Notes: generated by a model not told the origin, from the sequence alone. A stretch of 64,000 nt of DNA from an uncultured Methanomicrobiales archaeon (GCA_903832665.1 CAILCG010000025.1:30953-94952); one strand, 5' to 3'; counted from the first letter of the stretch, positions 19,810 through 29,418 are shown. Program-made: numbers and translations.

Positions 19810-19868
19810 TTCAATATTTATCAGTTCAATATTTATCAGTTCGATATTTATCAGTTCGATATTTTTCG
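19810..19868. repeat. 15-base tandem repeat, three full copies and one partial
   Basis: Units of ttcaatatttatcag stand at 19810 and 19825, ttcgatatttatcag at 19840, and a partial ttcgatattttt from 19855. The array sits just upstream of the truncated membrane-protein remnant and marks the end of the AT-rich island. Being a multiple of three, it would read as a pentapeptide repeat in any open frame, but no credible gene covers it. Confidence 0.85.
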
Positions 19869-20404
19869 TAATTGGATTTATACACTGAATTTGACCCCAT
19901 GCCAGATCACAATGCACAAAATATTCAGATAATTTTCGCAGAGAAAAAAATTGCAAGCGATCTCCGGCAAAAAATTTTTAATCGACCCCTTACCCCCTGC
20001 TCACTTTTTTTTAATCGAACCTTGGCTTCAGGTTCCAAACAGTCTCGCTGGAGAAAATAATTTGTTGTCAGTTGTACATCCGCGCCGCGGATAATTATCC
20101 GTGCCACGGTTTGTTAACTGACACCCTCGTACCCTGATTAAAATTTTTCAGGCAAGGTCTGCCTTGAAAATTTTCGCTAAAAAAAAGAAAAACAGGGTCC
20201 CGCTCAGAGACTCCTGAGCAGGGTTTGATCACCACCATTGATCAGATGCAATGCGGCAGTTACGAAAAATGATCGAAAAGTAAACTCCCCATGGTAAAGT
20301 ATCCAGTTCCATTTGCCGGAGGTTTTTATAAAAAAAAGAAGGGGAGGTGAATTCCCGGGGGCGCCGGCCGTACACAAAATAAGTGGAGGTATTCTTCCAG
20401 CTCC
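19869..20404. other. Intergenic boundary region with a hairpin
   Basis: No convincing gene is seen in this 536-base gap between the glycan island and the FtsX-type ABC genes. It contains an imperfect inverted repeat at 20140-20174 (aaaatttttcaggc, then gccttgaaaatttt around a short loop with an inner caagg/ccttg pairing). Short open frames here lack ribosome sites and family-like sequence. Transcript termination of the minus-strand ABC operon, which ends at 20405, could occur in the adjacent T-rich stretches. Confidence 0.5.
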
Positions 20405-21646
20405 TCATTTCCCTTCGCCCCGTATAGCATCGTAAGGATTCATCCGGCTGCTCCAGTATGCCGGCCAGAGCGAGGATATGCTGCCAATCGCAATGACCAC
20501 AATCAGGGCTGGGCAGGAAGTTGCAACGATCTCATAGAGTGCCGGCGTGCGGAATGAAACCTGGAATGTAGTCTGGAGGAGACCCATCGTATTGAGCAGC
20601 AGGAACGCAACCAGGCTCACACACACCCCGATGATACTCCCAATCGTGGCAAGGACCAGGGACTCTGACATCACCAGGAGGAAGATGGCCTTTCTCTTCG
20701 CCCCCATCGAGCGGAGAAGCCCGATCTCCCGCTGGCGTTCATGAGCTACCATTGCTGCGATGAGCGCGATGAGCGGAAACGCAGCCACCACCACAAAGGT
20801 GGAGATTACTCCCAGGAGACCCGGTAAACCCTTGATCTCCTGCGAGGCCGGGTCCAGGCTGAAATGTCTCTGGATGACTTTGACATATGAATACGAGAAG
20901 GGTTGCTGGATACGGGATTTGACCATTCCCGAATCTGCCCCCTGTGCTATTCGCACAAGGACCGCGTTCACATCTCCCGGTGAGATCTGGGGAGCAGACG
21001 GGGGTACGATACCCTTCGCGGAAGCAATGGCATACGCATCATCCATGTTAAGGAAGACTGTATAATCGACCGATGACTTAGTGGGATCCAGTCTGCCGGC
21101 TATCGTATACAGGTGCCCCTGGATATCGATCTGCGATCCGACCTTGCCCGATAGTTCGCTCCCGACCAGTACTTCACCGGGGCCGAAAGGATGATCCGGG
21201 GGAGTCTGGAGCCATGGTTGAATCGTAAAATCGGTTGCCGGATCAATCCCGAAGAGATCAACCGGTTCGGGGGAAACTGCCGGTAAATCCAAGGTAGAAA
21301 CATAGAGTTGCGGGCTCACGTTCGATACTCCCGGAATTTTCCCGACTACCCCCATGACATCGGCCTTGATCCGAGCCGAGGAGGGTTCGACCTTGACAAG
21401 CGCCATGGTATTTTCCGGGGGGTTTTCACCGATTCGCAGGTGTGCTGTGTATTGGGCCCCTACAATGATGTGGTCTGCTCCCATTCGGGAGATCCCCTGG
21501 TCCACATTCAGTACCGTTCCTGAAAAGAGGAGCTGGAGGAAAAAAATATTCGCAGCGATAAAGGCAAAACAGAATATCGTTGCCAGATTGCGGCCAGGTT
21601 TGTTGCGGATGCTGGCAGTCAGGAGCGTGATGATATTCATTTTCAT
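20405..21646 (-). CDS. FtsX/MacB-type ABC transporter permease
   Basis: A 413-residue membrane protein with one N-terminal helix (about 20-45), a large outer domain of roughly 220 residues with repeated ISRMGADHI-type segments, and three C-terminal helices, which is the MacB/LolC layout. The ERQREIGLLRSMGAKRKAI segment is the typical coupling loop of FtsX-domain permeases. Such systems use mechanical movement to act on lipoproteins or peptides outside the membrane rather than simple transport. It overlaps the ATPase gene by four bases and is a clear paralog of the permease at 22368-23615. Substrate is unknown. Confidence 0.88.
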   Translation of the reverse strand: MKMNIITLLTASIRNKPGRNLATIFCFAFIAANIFFLQLLFSGTVLNVDQGISRMGADHIIVGAQYTAHLRIGENPPENTMALVKVEPSSARIKADVMGVVGKIPGVSNVSPQLYVSTLDLPAVSPEPVDLFGIDPATDFTIQPWLQTPPDHPFGPGEVLVGSELSGKVGSQIDIQGHLYTIAGRLDPTKSSVDYTVFLNMDDAYAIASAKGIVPPSAPQISPGDVNAVLVRIAQGADSGMVKSRIQQPFSYSYVKVIQRHFSLDPASQEIKGLPGLLGVISTFVVVAAFPLIALIAAMVAHERQREIGLLRSMGAKRKAIFLLVMSESLVLATIGSIIGVCVSLVAFLLLNTMGLLQTTFQVSFRTPALYEIVATSCPALIVVIAIGSISSLWPAYWSSRMNPYDAIRGEGK

Positions 21647-22371
21647 GACGAAACCTTGTCGTTCACATTCGTCCGGGGTTCCAGGGTAAGCCGGGGGGAT
21701 AGTGCACCATCAGATTTTATCAGGTTCCCCTGTGTCATACGGTACGTATGCGTTGCATACCGGATAAGGTCCGAATTGTGCGTGACCATCATAATCGTGG
21801 TACCTTCACGGTTCAGCTGCCGGAACAATTCCATGATCTCCTGTTCGGTAGCCTCGTCCAGGTCTCCGGTCGGCTCATCGGCAATCAGGAGAGAAGGAGC
21901 ATTCACCAGCGCCCGGGCGATCGCCACCCGCTTCATCTCACCGCTGGAAAGGGTGGAGGGATAAGCACAGGCCCGTTCAGACATCCCGACTTTCGTCAGC
22001 AGGTCAGCGGCCCGTGAATCAGAACCTGGATAGTCCGGGCAGAAAAGCGTGGGAAGCATCACATTCTCTAACGCATTTATCGTGAGAATCAGACCGGATA
22101 ACTGGAAGACAAATCCGATCTCTTTTGCCCGCAACTCCGAAATAGCGTCGTCGGACAGCTCGCTGATATCCATCCCGTTCAGGAGGATGGTTCCGGCAGT
22201 GGGACGGGTAAGACCGGAGAGCATCCCCAGGAGCGTGGATTTGCCGCTTCCCGAACGTCCCAGAATCAGGACAAATTCCCCACGGTTTACCGTGAAATGC
22301 ACATCATCAACTGCCCGCACTTCCGAGCAGTCGGTACTGAAGGATTTTGTTACACCGATAATCTCTATCAT
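21643..22371 (-). CDS. ABC transporter ATPase (LolD/MacB type)
   Basis: Nucleotide-binding subunit of 242 residues with Walker A GRSGSGKST, signature LSSGEMKRVAIARAL, Walker B LLIADEPTGDLDE and switch VTHNSDLI. EPTGDLD is characteristic of the LolD/MacB/FtsE group. It is sandwiched between two FtsX-type permeases and overlaps each by four bases (ATGA), so the three make one transporter, probably an ATPase dimer with a permease heterodimer. Confidence 0.93.
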   Translation of the reverse strand: MIEIIGVTKSFSTDCSEVRAVDDVHFTVNRGEFVLILGRSGSGKSTLLGMLSGLTRPTAGTILLNGMDISELSDDAISELRAKEIGFVFQLSGLILTINALENVMLPTLFCPDYPGSDSRAADLLTKVGMSERACAYPSTLSSGEMKRVAIARALVNAPSLLIADEPTGDLDEATEQEIMELFRQLNREGTTIMMVTHNSDLIRYATHTYRMTQGNLIKSDGALSPRLTLEPRTNVNDKVSS

Positions 22372-23615
22372 GATTCACCTTTCCGGATTGTTTCGTACGG
22401 TTCCGAGCGGGCGATTATAATCGCCGGGTAGAGCGAGGATATCCCCCCAATGCCTATGCAGAGGACCAGGGTCAGGCACGCGTCTGCCAGAATCGTAAGC
22501 AGGGGCGGGGCGATGAACGGAATTTTTAACGAGAACGCGATGAGATCCTCAAAACCCACAAAGACCACCATTGCTGCACAGATCCCCAGGATCCCTCCCA
22601 TAATCGCAAGAGAGAATGACTCCGCCAGCATAAGCCCCATCACGTAGGTTTTTTTGGCGCCGAGTGCCCGGAGAATCGCAACTTCTTTGCGTCGTTCATT
22701 GGCTACCATCGCAGAGATGAATGCCAGCAGGGGAATGGAGATGAAGGTCACGGCGAGCATCGAACTGTAGAGGAGCCGCGTTATGGCACCCAGTTGTACA
22801 CTCACGGCGTTTAAGAGACCGTTCGGGGTGATGGTTTTTGTTCCGGGAATCTGCGTGCGGATCTTTTCGGCAACCCCGGTGGGGGACGCTGACGGGTCAA
22901 CCTTTACCAGTACCGCAGAAACCATTCCCCGGGGAATCGTAACTCTCTGGACGGCCTTTACCGGGGACTCATCGGCCATCACGTAGGCGTCTTCAGTCCG
23001 CATGAAAACCGCCATATCCACCCCCATACCGGTTTTGGCGAGCCGGCCGGCGATATGGAAGGTATGGCCATAGAACTTGAGATCAGAACCGATATCGCCG
23101 ACGATCATGTTCCCGACAATGATATCGTCTTTTCCCAGCATTACCCCGGGGTTTTCTTTCAGCCAGGGTGAGACGGTAAAATCATGTTCAGGATCGATGG
23201 CAATAATCTGAACGGGCGCCGAACAACAGGACTGCCCGGCCAACGAGCCGACATAAATCTGGAGACTGGCCTTCGCAACGCCGGGTATACCGGCAATCTG
23301 TTCGAAACCGGCATCCTTGAAAAAAAACGAGTTTGGTTCCCCCATCAGGATAACTGTCTGGGCTGCAGAGCTATACTCCTCGGGAACAACAAGGATATCG
23401 GCACCCATACGGGAAATCCCTGCATCCAGGCTCTCCTGGGCCCCGCCAATCAGGTAAAACGCGGAGAAAAGGGTTGCAGCAATAATTGCAATGGCAAAAA
23501 TGGTTGCCAGGTTCCTGTACGGGCGGTTTGCAATATTGCGTGCAACAAGCTTGAAAAAATTCAGTTGGGCAGTAATTTTTTCACTCCATTTTCCTGTATT
23601 GACCACGGGGACCAT
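22368..23615 (-). CDS. FtsX/MacB-type ABC transporter permease
   Basis: First gene of the three-gene ABC operon. The 415-residue product has an N-terminal helix near residue 45, an outer domain with SRMGADILVVPEEYSS and AFMRTEDAY-like segments, then three helices and the loop ERRKEVAILRALGAKKTYV. It is about the same length and order as its partner at 20405. A cysteine pair (QSCCS) sits in the outer domain. The start at 23615 lacks a clear ribosome site; translation could begin later, near the first helix. Substrate is unknown. Confidence 0.87.
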   Translation of the reverse strand: MVPVVNTGKWSEKITAQLNFFKLVARNIANRPYRNLATIFAIAIIAATLFSAFYLIGGAQESLDAGISRMGADILVVPEEYSSAAQTVILMGEPNSFFFKDAGFEQIAGIPGVAKASLQIYVGSLAGQSCCSAPVQIIAIDPEHDFTVSPWLKENPGVMLGKDDIIVGNMIVGDIGSDLKFYGHTFHIAGRLAKTGMGVDMAVFMRTEDAYVMADESPVKAVQRVTIPRGMVSAVLVKVDPSASPTGVAEKIRTQIPGTKTITPNGLLNAVSVQLGAITRLLYSSMLAVTFISIPLLAFISAMVANERRKEVAILRALGAKKTYVMGLMLAESFSLAIMGGILGICAAMVVFVGFEDLIAFSLKIPFIAPPLLTILADACLTLVLCIGIGGISSLYPAIIIARSEPYETIRKGES

Positions 23616-24368
23616 GAGCAGAGAAGACCTGGCAAAATCCCCCCGGGATTGGGATTATCAAAAAAACCTGATAAGACGGTGATAACTCCAATTCCATATG
23701 CCCATTCGTTTGAGGTCATCAATACTATCCCTTCGGATATATTTATTTAAAGATTGGTTTGGTTCCAAATTCAAAGGTCATTCACAGCCACGGATCGCTT
23801 TCCCGGCAATGAGATCCTTATCCCAATGAAACGGCAGACAGGAGAACAGGGGACTGTCATGGATGAGTCCCCTGTTTTTTCCACCAGACCAAAGAGATCT
23901 TTTGAGCAACGGTCGGGCAAACGCGGGCACAGACAGCCACGTTTTAGTCACGGATCAACCATTAAGATTCGGAACTCCAGGACCATTAATTTTGGATATC
24001 AATCTAATTTTCTTGAATCACTATTAATTCAACCGTCGACTCTCATATTTCGAAACTCAATTGAGTCTCTGACTTACCCGCAGACAACAATGAGCGGTGT
24101 TTATTTCACTGCTATCTGTTACTGAATAAATGCCAGATGAAGCGGTTTTTGAAAAATTATGTATCCCGATCTGAATAATTTTGACACGGAATTTTGCCCG
24201 GAACACTGAATCGAACGGGTTTGTCCGTAACAACAAAAGATCCGTGCAGTAAGTCATTGGTGGATTAACGAAAACAATTTTTTTTAAGTTCGATCGGCCT
24301 ATACACTGTAATCGCGATCCTGACCGGGTCAGTTATGTTGCAGAGGGCATGCATCAGGAAGAACGTCC
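23616..24368. other. Intergenic region, no gene recognised
   Basis: A 753-base gap between two divergent transporter operons. Possible reading frames in it have low-complexity or composition-random translations and lack ribosome sites. The stretch from 24260 to 24368, with acgaaaacaattttttttaa just before a C/G-rich segment, probably carries the promoter of the amino-acid transporter. Nothing else can be supported. Confidence 0.5.
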
Positions 24369-25043
24369 ATGAATATTTTTCAGATCCTTATTGAATGGGG
24401 CCCGTACCTGCTTGGGGGTGCAGCCATCACTCTGGGCCTCGTGGCAAGTGCTCTTGCGATTGGGTTTATTTTCGGTCTTCCCCTTGCCCTCGGGCAGGTC
24501 TATGGTTCTGCACCAATCCGGGCAATAATTGCAGCCTATGTCTGGTTCTTCCGGGGTCTTCCCATACTCGTGCTCCTGTTTCTCTTCTATTTTGGCATCT
24601 TTCCGGTTATCGGGATTGATCTTCCGGCATTTTTCGTAGGGGCACTGGTGCTGGGTATGCGGGGGGCTGCCTACCAGTCACAAATCTTCCGGGGTGCGAT
24701 ACAATCCATCCCGCAGGGACAGATGACGGCGGCCCTCTCCCTGGGAATGACACCCTGGATGGCAATAAAGAGCATCATCCTCCCCCAGTCCCTGAGACTT
24801 TCTTTGCCGGGCTGGTCCAATGAGTACCCGGAGATCCTGACTGACTCGGCAGTCTGCTATGCGATTGGCGTTGTAGAGCTCCTCACCCGGACCTCACAGG
24901 TCGTAAGCCAGACGTACATGACCATGCCGGTCTATATGGCAGCTGCAGTAATGTTCATCCTGCTCAATTACGCAGGGATGTGGTTGATCCAGCGGGTGGA
25001 ACAGAAGATTGCAATCCCGGGTTTCGGGATAAAGGCGGTGTAG
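24369..25043 (+). CDS. Polar amino-acid ABC transporter permease (HisM/GlnP family)
   Basis: Inner-membrane permease of 224 residues. The family region FRGLPILVLLFLFYFG lies at about 58-73, and the EAA-type coupling loop ALSLGMTPWMAIKSIILPQS at about 123-142. Four to five hydrophobic segments are visible. It starts at ATG 24369 after AGGA, and is followed by the ATPase and a second permease on the same strand. The pair of permeases would form a heterodimer for uptake of polar or basic amino acids. Confidence 0.9.
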   Translation: MNIFQILIEWGPYLLGGAAITLGLVASALAIGFIFGLPLALGQVYGSAPIRAIIAAYVWFFRGLPILVLLFLFYFGIFPVIGIDLPAFFVGALVLGMRGAAYQSQIFRGAIQSIPQGQMTAALSLGMTPWMAIKSIILPQSLRLSLPGWSNEYPEILTDSAVCYAIGVVELLTRTSQVVSQTYMTMPVYMAAAVMFILLNYAGMWLIQRVEQKIAIPGFGIKAV

Positions 25044-25048
25044 ATACT

Positions 25049-25792
25049 ATGGCTTCTGAATATATCCTGCGGGTTGAAAATCTCCATAAAAAATTCGGGG
25101 AACGCGAGGTCCTGCACGGCATTTCATTTAATGTAAGAAAAGGTGACACCAAGGTCTTTATCGGCCCTTCAGGAACCGGCAAGAGCACGCTGCTACGCTG
25201 CATCAACCAGCTCACGGTGCCGGACTCAGGACAGGTCTGGCTCGATGATGATGAGATCACGGGTTGCGGCCAGAAGATCAGCACATTCCGGCAACGGATC
25301 GGCATGGTTTTCCAGAACTTTAACCTGTTCGACCACCTGACCGCTCTACAGAATGTAGAGATCGCTCCGATCAAGGTCCTTAAGATGAAGCCGGCCGAAG
25401 CAGGGAAGAAAGCGATGGAAGAACTCTGCCGTGTTGGAATGCAGGACTGGGCCGATCATTATCCTGCAGAGCTTTCCGGGGGACAAGCGCAGCGGGTCTC
25501 AATTGCCCGTGCACTTGCGATGGATCCGGAGGTGATCCTGTTCGATGAACCAACATCCGCTCTGGATCCCGAACTCACCCGGGAGGTGCTCGAAGTGATG
25601 AAAGAGCTGGCCCGGGGGGGCATGACGATGCTTGTTGTTACGCACGAGATGGGTTTTGCCCGATCGGTGGCAACCGAAGTGATCTTCATGGAAGGCGGTG
25701 AGATCGTGGAACAGGGACCTCCCGGAGAGATTCTCGCAAACCCGAAGCACATGAGAACGCGGGAATTCATCGGCAAAATATCAGATCAGTAG
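25049..25792 (+). CDS. Polar amino-acid ABC transporter ATPase (GlnQ/HisP family)
   Basis: ATPase of 247 residues with Walker A GPSGTGKST, signature LSGGQAQRVSIARAL, Walker B VILFDEPTSALDPEL and switch VTHEMGFAR, the standard GlnQ pattern. The ATG at 25049 is chosen because the longer frame from 24980 overlaps the permease gene and adds sequence foreign to the family. It lies between two permease genes in one operon. Confidence 0.93.
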   Translation: MASEYILRVENLHKKFGEREVLHGISFNVRKGDTKVFIGPSGTGKSTLLRCINQLTVPDSGQVWLDDDEITGCGQKISTFRQRIGMVFQNFNLFDHLTALQNVEIAPIKVLKMKPAEAGKKAMEELCRVGMQDWADHYPAELSGGQAQRVSIARALAMDPEVILFDEPTSALDPELTREVLEVMKELARGGMTMLVVTHEMGFARSVATEVIFMEGGEIVEQGPPGEILANPKHMRTREFIGKISDQ

Positions 25793-25803
25793 AAGGCACT
25801 TCT

Positions 25804-26469
25804 ATGGACCCGACCCTTTTTTTAACGCAGATCCTGGTACCTGCTCTCTGGCAGGGACTGATTGTCACGGTTGAGCTGGTGGCACTCACCGCACCATTCG
25901 GACTGCTTCTGGGAATCGGGATCGCTCTCGGACGGCAGTACGGGGGAAAAGGACTATCGTCAGCCTGTGCCGGTTATATCATCTTTTTCAAAGGCTGCCC
26001 GCTGATCCTGCTCCTCTTCATGCTCTATTTCGGGCTGCCTTCCATAGGCATCACGCTGCCGGCATTTACCGCGGCGGTGCTCGGATTTATTCTCTGTAAT
26101 GCTGCATATAACTCCGAATACATCCGGGGAGCCATTCTCTCAATAAAAGACGGGCAGATTACCGCTGCGCAGGCACTGGGGATGACAAGGTGGCAGACGA
26201 TTGAATCCATTGTTCTGCCCCAGGCAATTCGCCGGGCGGTTCCCGGGTTATCCAACGAGTTCATTTATCTCATAAAGTATTCATCACTGGCGTACATGAT
26301 CACGGTCATCGAACTTTCAGGAGAAGCAAAGATCGTGGCAACGAAATACTTCATGTATAGCGAAGCGTTTCTTGCCGTTGGGATTGTCTACCTCGCCCTT
26401 GTGACACTCACCACGTATGCTGTGCACCTTCTCGAAAAGAAGACCGCAATACCGGGCATGAGCCAGTAA
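25804..26469 (+). CDS. Polar amino-acid ABC transporter permease
   Basis: Second permease of the amino-acid transporter, 221 residues. FKGCPLILLLFMLYFGLP (about 61-78) and the coupling loop AQALGMTRWQTIESIVLPQA (about 125-144) match the HisM/GlnP family. It begins eleven bases after the ATPase stop. The operon ends in an A-rich stretch (26469-26490) shared with the convergent binding-protein gene. Confidence 0.9.
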   Translation: MDPTLFLTQILVPALWQGLIVTVELVALTAPFGLLLGIGIALGRQYGGKGLSSACAGYIIFFKGCPLILLLFMLYFGLPSIGITLPAFTAAVLGFILCNAAYNSEYIRGAILSIKDGQITAAQALGMTRWQTIESIVLPQAIRRAVPGLSNEFIYLIKYSSLAYMITVIELSGEAKIVATKYFMYSEAFLAVGIVYLALVTLTTYAVHLLEKKTAIPGMSQ

Positions 26470-26495
26470 AAAAATAAAAAAAATGTTTATCATCA

Positions 26496-27287
26496 CTACA
26501 TCTTGTATTTGACAACGAGTTCCTGCCAGTAAGGATCATTTTTCAGCTGGGCCAGGCCATCGTTGAGCACTGCGAGGAGTTCGGGATCAGATTTGCGAAC
26601 CGCGATACCGAATTCCTCTTTCGTCTCCACATTTCCCAAGATATGCAGGTTTTTACCTTGGATGATCTCTTTTAACACGTGATCGTCGTACATCACCGCA
26701 TCAATGCGACCGGCTTCGAGATCATTGACCGCAAGAGGGGTATTGTCATAGAGTTTCAGGTTTTCCTTCGGCATCTTGCCGGATTCGATCAGGTTCTTTT
26801 CGATCCACATTGCTGCCGTGCAGCCGCTCTGGGTTCCGATAATGACCTTTCCGGCAAGCACATCACTGAGCGTTGTTGCGGTGCCGTTTCTGGCAACAAC
26901 ATCCTGGTTCACTATCCAGTACGGCGTTGAAAAGTTCACCTGTTCCGCACGCTCCGGGGTAATGGTCATACCTGCGTAGATGAGATCGATCTTATTTGCC
27001 TGGAGTGCGGGTATGATCCCGTCCCATGCGGTTGGCTGGAAGGTGATCTTCATCCCTTTTTTCTGGGCAATCCAGCGCATGGCATCGACATCAAAACCGG
27101 TAGCCGTACCACTGGAATCAACAAAACTAAACGGCTGATACTGTCCATCGATTCCTACAATATAGCTCTTCTGCTGAACTCCGGCAGCAGATTGGGATGA
27201 GGGGGAGGAGGAACCAGTACAACCGGCACCGGCCAACAGGAGTACGAGCAGAACGATAACTGCGATAACAGAGTAGCTTCTTGCCAT
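26496..27287 (-). CDS. Amino-acid-binding lipoprotein of an ABC transporter
   Basis: Family 3 extracellular solute-binding protein of 263 residues. A lipoprotein-type signal (hydrophobic residues 7-20, then AGAGC) anchors it outside the membrane; a Ser/Gly linker follows. Mature features include PFSFVDSSGTATGFDVDAM, IDLIYAGMTITPERAEQVNF and GTQSGCTAAMWIEK, which line the ligand cleft in this family. It faces the permease/ATPase operon tail to tail rather than being part of it, so it is expressed separately. Ligand is probably a polar or basic amino acid. Confidence 0.9.
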   Translation of the reverse strand: MARSYSVIAVIVLLVLLLAGAGCTGSSSPSSQSAAGVQQKSYIVGIDGQYQPFSFVDSSGTATGFDVDAMRWIAQKKGMKITFQPTAWDGIIPALQANKIDLIYAGMTITPERAEQVNFSTPYWIVNQDVVARNGTATTLSDVLAGKVIIGTQSGCTAAMWIEKNLIESGKMPKENLKLYDNTPLAVNDLEAGRIDAVMYDDHVLKEIIQGKNLHILGNVETKEEFGIAVRKSDPELLAVLNDGLAQLKNDPYWQELVVKYKM

Positions 27288-27567
27288 GGGATCAGGTTTT
27301 TAAGTTAATGTCAAAAGAACTTGTGGAATTCTCTTGGTATATTATTGAAAAAAAGATTGAGAACAAAAAGATCAAACTACAGGATTTAATCGCAAGATTT
27401 TTTGTCCCGGACAAAAAAAGGAGCATCACATACGACGTGAAGCGATTTCTGTGCAAGTCGGATTTACGAGAGTTTTCCGAGGAAAGATGTTGTAGTATCG
27501 CACTTTTTATAAACTCCTGCAACCTATATCATAGCACAGTTATTCAAATGACTGTTTGAGAACTATC

Positions 27568-27756
27568 ATGTTTGGAGATAATAAATTCGGCGGCCAGAGA
27601 AATTTTGGCGGCGCAAGAGATCAAGGCCCACGCGAAATGACAAAGACAACCTGTTCAGACTGTGGGGCTGAATGCGAAGTACCCTTTAAGCCAACCGAGG
27701 GCAGGCCTGTATACTGCAGAGACTGCCTCCCAAAACACCGGAAACCCCGGTTCTAA
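27568..27756 (+). CDS. Small CxxC-x17-CxxC zinc-binding protein
   Basis: A 62-residue protein with a Gly/Arg/Asn-rich N-terminal third and a compact C-terminal motif CSDCGAECEVPFKPTEGRP, then YCRDC and a basic tail. Two CxxC pairs separated by about 17 residues match the small treble-clef-like family found widely in archaea and bacteria, thought to bind zinc and perhaps nucleic acid. ATG 27568 is taken over TTG 27556. It stands alone. Confidence 0.8.
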   Translation: MFGDNKFGGQRNFGGARDQGPREMTKTTCSDCGAECEVPFKPTEGRPVYCRDCLPKHRKPRF

Positions 27757-27886
27757 TTTCATTATTTTTTTCCTTTTCAGCACGTATTTTGTCGTTTCTT
27801 TTCCTGGATACGGTTACGTCTCCGCTCGTAACACAAAAAATGGGATTTATCTCTGTCAGCGTGCCGATCCGGCTGGTAGCAGAAAA

Positions 27887-28219
27887 TTATCGTACCAGGT
27901 ACATGATTGCCACAATGTGGATGAACAAAAATAGGGGAACCAGGTAAAATTTTAGTTTCCGGGTCTTGTGCCGGAAGATGAGCATCGCCCCAAATGCACC
28001 AAAGGGACCTAGTGCAGCGAAAACCAATAACAGGTTCTCCGGGGTTCGCCATGCGTTCTTTTTTGCTTTCCTCTTATCGTTGGCAAAGATGAGAAATGCG
28101 ATGATATTGAGAAACGCGTAAACCACGAGAGAAATATCCGGTAAGGAAAGAGCAGACACCCTTCTCGTTTCGTGCAACAGATTTATTGTTTTTCCGTTAC
28201 GAACCCCGCTATTCTGCAA
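27887..28219 (-). CDS. DUF1294 small membrane protein
   Basis: Product of up to 110 residues with two or three hydrophobic segments. The family core is ANDKRKAKKNAWRTPE, followed by LLLVFAALGPFGAFGAM and FRHKTRKLKF. DUF1294 proteins are membrane proteins of unknown function, sometimes fused to cold-shock domains; no such fusion is present. The N-terminus is uncertain: GTG at 28159 may be the real start, giving about 90 residues. Confidence 0.75.
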   Translation of the reverse strand: MQNSGVRNGKTINLLHETRRVSALSLPDISLVVYAFLNIIAFLIFANDKRKAKKNAWRTPENLLLVFAALGPFGAFGAMLIFRHKTRKLKFYLVPLFLFIHIVAIMYLVR

Positions 28220-28281
28220 CCAGAAACTGTTGCGGATTGCCGGACAGATTCAGAAACGATGCTTATGGAACAGGAACACTA

Positions 28282-28764
28282 TCACTGCCGTACCGAATAA
28301 CCCGCCCGCGTGAGAATCTGGACAACTTCCTTATCCCAAACCGCATCATTGGTCTCGGTCAGGGGGTCAATGCATTCTTCCCAGATACGGTTTAAGAGGG
28401 GATCATCGGTGACAAGGGACCGCCGGAACATGACGCGCCCAATCCGTCGTCCGGTATGATTGAGGATCAGCAGCCGCCAGCAGGAGAAGTCCTGGCAGAT
28501 GTCCGGCCGGGTCAGATGGACCGTACAGTACGCTTTTTCACTCCCCGGCATATGCCGGAAGAACGGGCACGCCTCGGGGAGTTTCTCAAAGATGCTTTTG
28601 TCTAAGAAGAGCTCGTGTTTATCGGCATCTACAGTAACTTCGGTTTCATCAGAAGTATACTGGTTGAACACAATAAAGTGAAAGTTGCCGAGATCTTTAT
28701 GAATACTATGGACTAGCCCCAGGTGGGAACAACACTCCCCGCACTGGTGGCAATCAAACCCCAT
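28282..28764 (-). CDS. YkgJ-family cysteine-cluster protein
   Basis: The 160-residue product opens with CHQCGECCSHLG, the typical YkgJ start, with further cysteines in CPFFRHMPGSEKAYC, CQDFSC. Family members are thought to bind zinc or an iron-sulfur cluster; the biochemical role is not established. ATG 28764 is the only sensible start because the first motif begins at residue 5. No operon partner is evident. Confidence 0.85.
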   Translation of the reverse strand: MGFDCHQCGECCSHLGLVHSIHKDLGNFHFIVFNQYTSDETEVTVDADKHELFLDKSIFEKLPEACPFFRHMPGSEKAYCTVHLTRPDICQDFSCWRLLILNHTGRRIGRVMFRRSLVTDDPLLNRIWEECIDPLTETNDAVWDKEVVQILTRAGYSVRQ

Positions 28765-28862
28765 TTAACCCACTCCTTATGTACCATATTGGGCGTCCGG
28801 ACGTTTAAAAAACCACATGTCGCAGCGCATATATCCGTGACACACCATACTCTCCCATAGAC

Positions 28863-29390
28863 ATGGATGACACTCATTCACCGGGATGTGATCCGACTCG
28901 TGACGGTAACGCGCTTGTGTGCCGGAACAAACGGGAATCGGATACAATTCAGTGGTTTTTTCTGCGCCCGTTTTTCTTAAGCCTGACAATAGGCGTTCCA
29001 TTCTGCATCTATAAGATGATTTTTGGGATCAGCATCCTGAGGGCAGGAGCGAATGGTGGATGGCTGTTTGCAGACATAGGCGGGGTGATTATAGTCTGGG
29101 CTGTGGCGGATCTCTTCATGAACGGAATATATTCGGTGCAGGACCTGTGGCACCTCCCGGCCCGGTTTGAGTGTTGCATGTTGACCCAGGCCGGCAGGTA
29201 TTTTTCCCGGCCTATGGTCTTTCTCGCACTCGATACCCTTCTTTCGTTCTCGATTGTCTGCCTGATGCTCTGGTCCGGCTGGATTGCGACACTTTCACCG
29301 GCTGAAACTCTCTTCTGGTATGCAGGGACAACGCTAAATCTCGTGAGTTTGTCGGTAGTCACGCTGTATAACGAGATTCGCAAAGTGTGA
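28863..29390 (+). CDS. Hypothetical polytopic membrane protein
   Basis: A 175-residue protein with about four hydrophobic segments (roughly 32-55, 66-88, 116-138 and 146-166) and a cysteine-containing N-terminal tail. I do not recognise the family. The pattern WLFADIGGVIIVWAVADLFMN and a loop with RFECCMLTQAGRYFSRP are its most distinctive features. It starts at ATG 28863 and converges on the TerB-like gene after 28 bases. Confidence 0.65.
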   Translation: MDDTHSPGCDPTRDGNALVCRNKRESDTIQWFFLRPFFLSLTIGVPFCIYKMIFGISILRAGANGGWLFADIGGVIIVWAVADLFMNGIYSVQDLWHLPARFECCMLTQAGRYFSRPMVFLALDTLLSFSIVCLMLWSGWIATLSPAETLFWYAGTTLNLVSLSVVTLYNEIRKV

Positions 29391-29418
29391 CAGAAAAAAG
29401 AAAAAGGTAAAAATGGTT

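Noticed and set aside
23754..24125. 123-codon frame in the gap between transporter operons
   Set aside because: No ribosome site, no recognisable motif, composition typical of chance frames.
27281..27559. 92-codon plus-strand frame overlapping the start of the binding-protein gene
   Set aside because: Overlaps the signal-peptide codons of a clear lipoprotein gene and has no supporting motif.
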